This document shows, in pieces, positions 1-5,391 of a stretch of DNA of 5,391 nt. The stretch covers positions 1-5,391 of the forward strand of contig JAKLHH010000617.1 in the NCBI GenBank assembly GCA_022710245.1. Reading direction: 5' to 3'. The translations under genes and the position numbers were made by a program. The notes under the pieces are model-generated. The model did not search any database, was not told where the DNA came from, and was given only the letters and a program-made list of their open reading frames with translations. Position 1 is the stretch's first letter, and each line of letters opens with the position of its first letter. The stretch comes from Myxococcota bacterium (GTDB lineage: Bacteria; Myxococcota; Polyangia; GCA-2747355; JAKLHH01).

Positions 1-119
1 GCTGCCGCGACCAACGATGGGAGCGGCGCCGCGCAGGTAGGGCGGTCGCGCGCAGCTGCCGCGACCAACGATGGGAGCGGCGCCGCGCAGGTAGGGCGGT
101 CGCGCGCAGCTGCCGCGAC
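1..119. repeat. 54-bp tandem repeat, hairpin-forming, cut by window edge
   Basis: Copy 1 is 1-54, copy 2 is 55-108 and is identical to it, and a third copy breaks off after 11 bases (109-119). Each unit begins GCTGCCGCGACC (1-12) and ends GGTCGCGCGCAGC (44-56, sharing its last two bases with the next unit). These arms are complementary apart from one extra base, so each unit can fold into a stem of about 12 bp around a 31-nt centre. The array may continue beyond the left edge. It lies about 90 bp upstream of the helicase start. Perfect identity of the two full copies means the duplication is recent or kept uniform. No coding function is seen. Confidence 0.9.
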
Positions 120-206
120 TCTCTGCATCGCCTGTTTGCATCGCGCCTCCTCGGTCCGGTGGACGCCGCCTGGGTCGCAGCGAGTATCGTAGTGGGTCAG
201 GTGTCG

Positions 207-2432
<2,226 letters not shown>

Positions 2433-2443
2433 GTTCACCGGCC

Positions 2444-3034
2444 ATGGCGCCAGGCGTGCTGATGGTGGTGATCGGGTTCGTCTCGGGTGCGGTGCCGTAC
2501 GGCCTGCTGATCAGCCGCGCGCGGGGCATCGACCTCAGGCAGATCGGCTCGGGGAACATCGGGGCGACCAACGCCGCCCGCGCGCTCGGCAAGAGGCTCG
2601 GCGCGCTGGTCCTGCTCCTCGACACGCTCAAGGGCCTCCTGCCGACCGTCGCCGCGCGGCTCGTGCTCGGCTCCCGTCCCGACGGTGATCTCTGGATCGC
2701 GGGGACGATGGCGGCGGCGGTGCTCGGCCACATGTTCACCCCCCTGCTCCGCTTCCGCGGTGGCAAGGGCGTCGCCACGGGCCTCGGTGTCATCGCGGCG
2801 GCCTGCCCCTGGGCGGGCCTCCTCGGGCTCGCGATCTACGCGGGCATCTACGCCGCGTTCCGCATCTCCTCGGTGGGGTCGCTGGTCGGGACCCTCCTCG
2901 CGGCGCCGCTGATGTACCTCTTCGGCACCCCCGTCCCGCAGTGCCTCGCCGCGCTCTTCGTCGGACTGCTCATCGTGGTGAAGCACCACGAGAACCTCCG
3001 CCGCCTGGTCAAGGGCGAGGAGAAGAAGATCTAG
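2444..3034 (+). CDS. plsY: Glycerol-3-phosphate acyltransferase PlsY
   Basis: Inner-membrane enzyme that transfers an acyl group from acyl-phosphate (made by PlsX) to sn-glycerol 3-phosphate, giving lysophosphatidic acid, the first committed step of phospholipid synthesis. The 196-aa length is normal for the family. The three signature motifs are present: GSGNIGATNAAR (35-46), GHMFTPLLRFRGGKG (95-109) and the C-terminal HHENLRRLVKGEE (181-193). Hydrophobic stretches fit a multi-pass protein: about 3-23, 53-75, 84-100, 112-138 and 145-178. The start ATG 2444 is 11 nt after the helicase stop, with AGG (2431-2433) from the overlapping TAG stop as a weak ribosome site; ATG at codon 7 is an alternative. 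A longer in-frame reading from 1115 is only an Arg/Pro-rich shadow of the helicase. The last 44 codons are duplicated downstream (3273-3404). The gene is cotranscribed with the helicase, by inference from spacing. Confidence 0.97.
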   Translation: MAPGVLMVVIGFVSGAVPYGLLISRARGIDLRQIGSGNIGATNAARALGKRLGALVLLLDTLKGLLPTVAARLVLGSRPDGDLWIAGTMAAAVLGHMFTPLLRFRGGKGVATGLGVIAAACPWAGLLGLAIYAGIYAAFRISSVGSLVGTLLAAPLMYLFGTPVPQCLAALFVGLLIVVKHHENLRRLVKGEEKKI

Positions 3035-3082
3035 GTCGCCGATCGGTTAACCCCTCGGGCACTCGGGGCTGGCGGTGTCCTC

Positions 3083-3221
3083 GGCCCACTCGGCCCACGG
3101 ACCTTGATCGGGAAGGCGCCGGGCGCGAGGTCGCGCTCGGGGCCGATTCGTCGAGCGTTCGTCGTCGGTGGTGGGGCAGGCTCTCCTGGCGCTCGACGAG
3201 GGTCCGTGGGCCGAGTCGGCC
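3083..3221 (+). repeat. Palindromic structured element, copy A
   Basis: A 139-bp element 48 nt past the plsY stop. Its ends, 3083-3103 and 3201-3221, pair over 21 positions with one mismatch (C3087/C3217). Inside are two further hairpins on the + strand: 3119-3127 with 3132-3140 (9 bp including one G-U, loop AGGT), and 3148-3157 with 3190-3199 (10 bp, perfect). Together they form a three-way junction with a 1-nt linker on the right. The inverted copy B (3518-3655) has the same plan, and about three quarters of the core bases are identical in a hand alignment. No U-rich tail follows, so it is not a classical intrinsic terminator. It could be a structured RNA in the 3' untranslated region or a miniature mobile palindrome; no protein function is proposed. 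Confidence 0.8.
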
Positions 3222-3272
3222 TCGGCTCTCGGAATGGATGCCTTCGGCCGACAGTCGCGCGGGGGGGAGCGA

Positions 3273-3404
3273 GCGCCGCTGATGGTCCTCTTCGGCACCC
3301 CGGTCCCGCAGTGCCTCGCCGCGCTCTTCGTCGGGCTGCTCATCGTGGTGAAGCACCACGAGAACCTCCGCCGCCTGGTCAAGGGCGAGGAGAAGAAGAT
3401 CTAG
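3273..3404 (+). pseudogene. Duplicated 3' end of plsY (last 44 codons)
   Basis: The stretch 3273-3408 repeats 2903-3038 exactly 370 bp downstream with four differences in 136 positions (2915, 2916, 2932 and 2965 against 3285, 3286, 3302 and 3335). It therefore includes the stop codon and four bases beyond. At protein level the only change is Tyr158 to Val, two bases in one codon; the other two changes are silent. The PlsY C-terminal motif HHENLRRLVKG is kept but motifs 1 and 2 are absent, so the fragment cannot be an active enzyme. The frame is open back to GTG 3168 through unrelated DNA (78 codons), with ATG codons at 3234 and 3282, but no convincing ribosome site was found. It is a partial copy, not a broken full gene: nothing upstream of 3273 resembles the rest of plsY. 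Confidence 0.92.
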
Positions 3405-3415
3405 GTCGTCCCCTC

Positions 3416-3510
3416 CGCGCTCACGGCCAGCCAAGCCAACGCGCCCACGCCCATCCAGCGACGCGCTCACGCCCAGCCAAGCGAACGCGCCCCCAAGCGA
3501 CGCGCTCACG
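3416..3510. repeat. Imperfect short tandem repeat, 2.3 copies
   Basis: A 31-bp unit beginning CGCGCTCACG occurs at 3416-3446 and 3462-3492 with two mismatches. A third partial copy (10 bp) lies at 3501-3510. Spacings are 46 and 39 bp, and the linkers end in similar CCA(A)GCGA. The repeat fills the gap between the plsY-tail copy and element B. No reading frame in it looks coding. Confidence 0.75.
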
Positions 3511-3517
3511 CGAGCGA

Positions 3518-3655
3518 GGGCCACGGGTCCCGAGGACCCTCGGCGAGCGCCAGGAGCCTTCGCTCCACCCGGGCTCCCATCGCTCGGCGAATCCGCCCCC
3601 GAGGCCCAACCGCGCCCGGCGTCCTCCCCTTCAAGGTCCTCGGGACCCGTGGCCC
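3518..3655 (-). repeat. Palindromic structured element, copy B (inverted relative to A)
   Basis: A 138-bp element whose 21-bp ends, 3518-3538 and 3635-3655, are perfectly complementary. Read on the minus strand it aligns with copy A over its whole length. Near-identical blocks include GCCGGGCGCG (3620-3611, as in A at 3118-3127) and a 26-base block at 3559-3534 that matches A at 3178-3205 with one substitution and a 2-nt gap. The left internal linker is 44 nt in both copies. The second inner hairpin (3590-3581 with 3549-3540) has 9 of 10 pairs and is extended by GGGAGCC (3578-3572) pairing with GGCTCCT (3558-3552). On the minus strand it lies downstream of folK, so it would be read in sense by the leftward operon. 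Confidence 0.82.
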
Positions 3656-3817
3656 GGATCACCCGTCCTCTGCGCTCGGTGAGCGATGCGCCGAGGCGTT
3701 AGCCGCGATCCCCGCCCCTCGTCAATCGCCTAACGATGCCATACCCCGGCAGCCCCGCCGTCCTCGTGGGCGCAGCCAATCAGCTGTGATTCCCGCCACC
3801 TGTCGCCGGACCGCGAG

Positions 3818-3833
3818 TGGCACACTCCCTGCT
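3818..3833 (+). promoter_or_regulatory. Possible sigma54 (-24/-12) promoter
   Basis: TGGCAC (3818-3823), five bases, then CTGCT (3829-3833) match the -24/-12 consensus TGGCAC-N5-TTGCW at all but one position, with the invariant GG and GC separated by 10 bases. It would drive rightward transcription into the inverted repeat at 3861-3953 and antisense across folK. The only reading frame just downstream is a 12-codon one (3836-3874). No enhancer site is recognised, and a single short match in GC-rich DNA may be chance. Confidence 0.22.
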
Positions 3834-3860
3834 TCATGAGGTGGGTGATGAACGGGTGTG

Positions 3861-3953
3861 GAGACATCGCGTAACCCTCCATTTAGGGCCCGTTGTCCGA
3901 CGAACCGCTGCTGCTTTCAAAGGATTGGGCAGTGGGGGGTTACGCGATGCTCC
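3861..3953. repeat. Long inverted repeat spanning the folK stop codon
   Basis: CATCGCGTAACCCTCC (3865-3880) is complementary to GGGGGGTTACGCGATG (3934-3949) at 15 of 16 positions. After one unpaired A (3864), GGAG (3860-3863) pairs with CTCC (3950-3953). The loop is 53 nt. The right arm encodes the last codons of folK and its TAA. The left arm carries an inverted copy of the same stop region, so a TAA stop is presented in both directions. It could help end or protect the folK transcript. There is no U-run and the loop is long, so an intrinsic terminator is not claimed. Confidence 0.75.
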
Positions 3954-4455
3954 CGATAGCCAGGTTGCCGGCGCGGCGAAGCGCCTGCGTCGCCGCCAGG
4001 CCCTCCAGCTGCTCCGCGAGCGGCCTCCCTGTCCTCGGATCGCAGAGCCCCGGCTCCAGCTCCAGGAGCGGCACCAGCACGAACGCGCGGCGGGTCAGCT
4101 CCGGGTGTGGCAGCACCAGCTCCGGCCAGGACGCCACCAGCTCCTCCACGAGGAGCAGGTCGAGGTCGATCGCGCGCGGTCCCTTCACCAGCACGGTGTG
4201 CTCGCGCCCGAGCGCCGCCTCGATCTCCTGACACCGCTGCAGCAGCTCGCGCGGCGCGAGCTCGCTCTCCACCTCGACCACCGCGTTCAGGAACGCGGGC
4301 TGATCCCGCACCGGGCCATGCGGCGCCGACTCGTAGACGGACGAGGCGCGCCGCGGCGGGAGCCCGCGCTCGGCGAGCGCCGCCACCGCCGCGCGGAGCT
4401 GTCCGAGGCGCTCGCCCAGGTTCGAGCCAAGCCCGATGAACGCCCGCCGCTTCAC
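3940..4455 (-). CDS. folK: 2-amino-4-hydroxy-6-hydroxymethyldihydropteridine pyrophosphokinase (HPPK)
   Basis: Cytoplasmic folate-pathway enzyme that transfers pyrophosphate from ATP to 6-hydroxymethyl-7,8-dihydropterin, giving the substrate for dihydropteroate synthase. It is 171 aa, close to the usual 155-170. Motifs in order: FIGLGSNLGER (6-16); YESAPHGPVRDQPAFLN (41-57), the pterin-binding segment; GPRAIDLDLLL (92-102), with D97 and D99 as the expected magnesium ligands; and LPHPELTRRAFVLVPLLEL (115-133). The Trp that often precedes GPR is Lys91 here. The start is GTG 4455, because the family motif begins at residue 6; GGGAAA upstream is a weak ribosome site. It begins 4 nt after the stop of the sugar transferase, so coupled translation is likely. 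The last codons and TAA lie inside the inverted repeat 3861-3953. No folP or folB gene is in the window. Confidence 0.97.
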   Translation of the reverse strand: MKRRAFIGLGSNLGERLGQLRAAVAALAERGLPPRRASSVYESAPHGPVRDQPAFLNAVVEVESELAPRELLQRCQEIEAALGREHTVLVKGPRAIDLDLLLVEELVASWPELVLPHPELTRRAFVLVPLLELEPGLCDPRTGRPLAEQLEGLAATQALRRAGNLAIGSIA

Positions 4456-4459
4456 GTGG

Positions 4460-5176
4460 TCACTTTCCCGTCGGAGACCAGAACATGACCAGCGGCGTCT
4501 TGAAGATCACGCCGAGGTCGGTGCGCAGGAACCCCCAGAAGTTCTCCAGCGTCGCCGCGTAGGCGAAGTCGAAGAGCATCTTGGTGCGCATGTCGTCGGC
4601 GAGGGAGTCCTCGACTCCCTCGAGCGCGAAGGGGTTGACCAGCGTCTCCTTCAGCCTGGCGAGGTCGCTCCCCGCGGGGAGCCGGCCCGAGTATGAGAGG
4701 TGGACCTGCGCGAGCCCGGTGAGGCCCGGCTTGACCTCACGCATCCGCTCCTCGAAGAAGGGGATCGCCAGCGCCAGGTTGCGGATCAGCTCGGGCCGCT
4801 CCGGGCGCGGCCCGACCAGGCTCATCTCGCCCTTCAGGATGTTGAAGAGCTGCGGCAGCTCGTCGAGCCGCGTCTTGCGCAGCACGGCGCCGATCGGCGT
4901 GATGCGGGGATCCCGGTCCTGGGCGATCACCACGCCGGTCTTCGCCTCGGCGTCGGGGACCATGGTGCGAAACTTGTAGACCCAGAACTCGTCGAAGCGC
5001 GCCTCGCCCTCCCCCTCGATCATGCCCGCGCGGCGCTGCTTGTAGAGGACCGGCCCCGGCGAGGTGAGCTTGATGGCGGCGGCGACCGCGGCCATCACCG
5101 GGGCAGCGACCACCAGCCCGACCGCGCCGGCCGCCAGGTCCATCGCACGCTTGAGGATACGAACGGAGGCTTTCAC
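4460..5176 (-). CDS. Bacterial sugar transferase (monotopic phosphoglycosyl transferase)
   Basis: Transfers a sugar 1-phosphate from a nucleotide sugar to a polyprenyl phosphate carrier at the inner face of the cytoplasmic membrane, starting assembly of an exopolysaccharide, O-antigen or similar glycan; the sugar cannot be told from sequence. From GTG 5176 it is 238 aa, the short form with only the catalytic domain (PF02397 type). A basic LKRAMD start (8-13) leads into a hydrophobic segment (about 14-35) with a helix-breaking Pro26, as in re-entrant membrane helices of this family. [13 protein letters not shown] (39-51), YKFRTM (67-72), [20 protein letters not shown] (103-122, with the Asp105-Glu106 catalytic pair), GPRPERPE (122-129) and KPGLTGLAQ (149-157) follow. 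The frame is open to TTG 5233 with ATG at 5206, but both overlap the promoter 5233-5205; GGGAG lies 5 nt before GTG 5176. It is the first gene of an operon with folK. Confidence 0.93.
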   Translation of the reverse strand: MKASVRILKRAMDLAAGAVGLVVAAPVMAAVAAAIKLTSPGPVLYKQRRAGMIEGEGEARFDEFWVYKFRTMVPDAEAKTGVVIAQDRDPRITPIGAVLRKTRLDELPQLFNILKGEMSLVGPRPERPELIRNLALAIPFFEERMREVKPGLTGLAQVHLSYSGRLPAGSDLARLKETLVNPFALEGVEDSLADDMRTKMLFDFAYAATLENFWGFLRTDLGVIFKTPLVMFWSPTGK

Positions 5177-5204
5177 CGCGACTCCCGCCGTCGGAGGATG
5201 CGCC

Positions 5205-5233
5205 ATTATGGGAACCTGCCCGACGCCGGTCAA
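5205..5233 (-). promoter_or_regulatory. Sigma70-type promoter for sugar transferase-folK operon
   Basis: On the minus strand TTGACC (5233-5228) and CATAAT (5210-5205) each match the -35 and -10 consensus hexamers at five of six positions, with an ideal 17-bp spacer. This AT-richer -10 stands out in very GC-rich surroundings. Transcription would start near 5198, giving a leader of about 20 nt before GTG 5176 that contains GGGAG. The ATG at 5206 and TTG at 5233 overlap the promoter hexamers and so would not be in the message, which is why the gene start was set at 5176. Confidence 0.65.
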
Positions 5234-5262
5234 GCGTCACGCGCCTCACACGTGTAACACCA

Positions 5263-5391
5263 GCGCGCCGCGGCGTCAGCCGCTCTCGCGAGCCCGTCTA
5301 GCCGGCCGCGCGCCACGCCGCCGGCCTCTCTCGCGAACCCATCTGGCGGGCCGCGCGCCACGCCGTCGGCCTCTCTCGCGAGCCCGTCTGG
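5263..5391. repeat. 45-bp tandem repeat upstream of sugar transferase, cut by window edge
   Basis: Units are 5281-5325, 5326-5370 and a partial 5371-5391. A degenerate end of an earlier unit lies at 5263-5280 (15 of 18 bases match). The two full units differ at six positions. Each unit contains CTCGCGAG, an 8-bp palindrome, or a one-base variant. Because 45 is a multiple of three, reading frames stay open through it. On the minus strand a frame enters from the edge with a 15-residue repeat containing DG(L/F)ARE, and ends in TGA at 5232-5230. Differences between units do not favour silent positions on either strand, and AGA recurs despite being an unexpected codon here, so a spacer repeat is favoured over a gene end. 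Confidence 0.8.

Noticed and set aside
1..119. CRISPR array
   Set aside because: Copies are directly adjacent and identical over the full 54 bp, with no variable spacers and no cas genes.
159..206. Extended helicase N-terminus from GTG 159
   Set aside because: The 16 added residues do not resemble the family and no good ribosome site precedes GTG; ATG 207 has AGGTG upstream.
3051..3068. Intrinsic terminator just after plsY
   Set aside because: CCCC and GGGG can pair over only about four bases and no T-run follows.
3168..3404. 78-codon small protein ending in the PlsY tail copy
   Set aside because: No convincing ribosome site, an N-terminal half encoded by a palindromic element, and only a fragment of a membrane enzyme at the end; treated as a partial duplicate.
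3083..3655. Insertion sequence or transposon with A and B as terminal inverted repeats
   Set aside because: The 296 bp between A and B hold only a plsY fragment and tandem repeats, with no transposase; each element is itself a complete palindrome.
3009..3662. 217-codon open frame on the minus strand across the convergent gap
   Set aside because: It runs antisense through the plsY tail copy and both palindromic elements, has low-complexity Arg/Ser/Gly/Pro composition and no recognisable domain.
3861..3953. Integron attC site
   Set aside because: Length and extrahelical base are suggestive, but the arms do not match the RYYYAAC/GTTRRRY core and there is no integrase or cassette array.
3817..4488. 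223-codon + frame over folK
   Set aside because: It is antisense to folK, whose motifs are intact and in order; the antisense product is Arg/Leu/His-rich with no domain.

Overview
The window is very GC-rich DNA with strong G/C bias at third codon positions. The protein sequences (a DinG/Rad3-type helicase with a KG-NYLC motif, a PlsY acyltransferase, a short-form sugar-phosphate transferase) look like those of high-GC Gram-negative bacteria of the Myxococcota / former Deltaproteobacteria. That placement is an inference from composition and protein style; no rRNA or marker gene is present.

Layout. The left edge (1-119) holds two and a fifth copies of a 54-bp tandem repeat, each copy able to fold into a hairpin. 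A rightward gene pair follows: a DinG-family iron-sulfur helicase (207-2432) and plsY (2444-3034), 11 nt apart and probably one operon. The right half holds a leftward pair: a membrane sugar-1-phosphate transferase (start GTG 5176, stop 4460) and folK (4455-3940), 4 nt apart and probably translationally coupled. A near-consensus sigma70 promoter lies at 5233-5205. The right edge (5281-5391) holds a 45-bp tandem repeat. The two operons converge on a 905-nt gap (3035-3939).

The convergent gap is the unusual part. It contains: two inversely oriented copies (A, 3083-3221 on +; B, 3518-3655 on -) of a palindromic element about 138 bp long; a 136-bp direct duplication of the 3' end of plsY (44 codons including the stop) lying between A and B; a short-period tandem repeat (3416-3510); and a long imperfect inverted repeat across the folK stop codon (3861-3953). 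Copies A and B have different outer-stem sequences that stay complementary: six of 21 stem pairs are changed on both sides. Each also has two internal hairpins separated by linkers of equal length. Each copy reads in the sense direction of the operon that ends before it. This makes A/B the best candidate here for an undescribed structured RNA or palindromic mobile repeat family.

The genes do ordinary housekeeping work: DNA unwinding/repair, the first acyl transfer in phospholipid synthesis, the pterin pyrophosphokinase step of folate synthesis, and the first step of a surface glycan pathway. No defence system, transposase, integrase, CRISPR array, tRNA or rRNA was found. The only oddity in a protein active site is Arg177 of the helicase, at a position where relatives carry a cluster-binding Cys.
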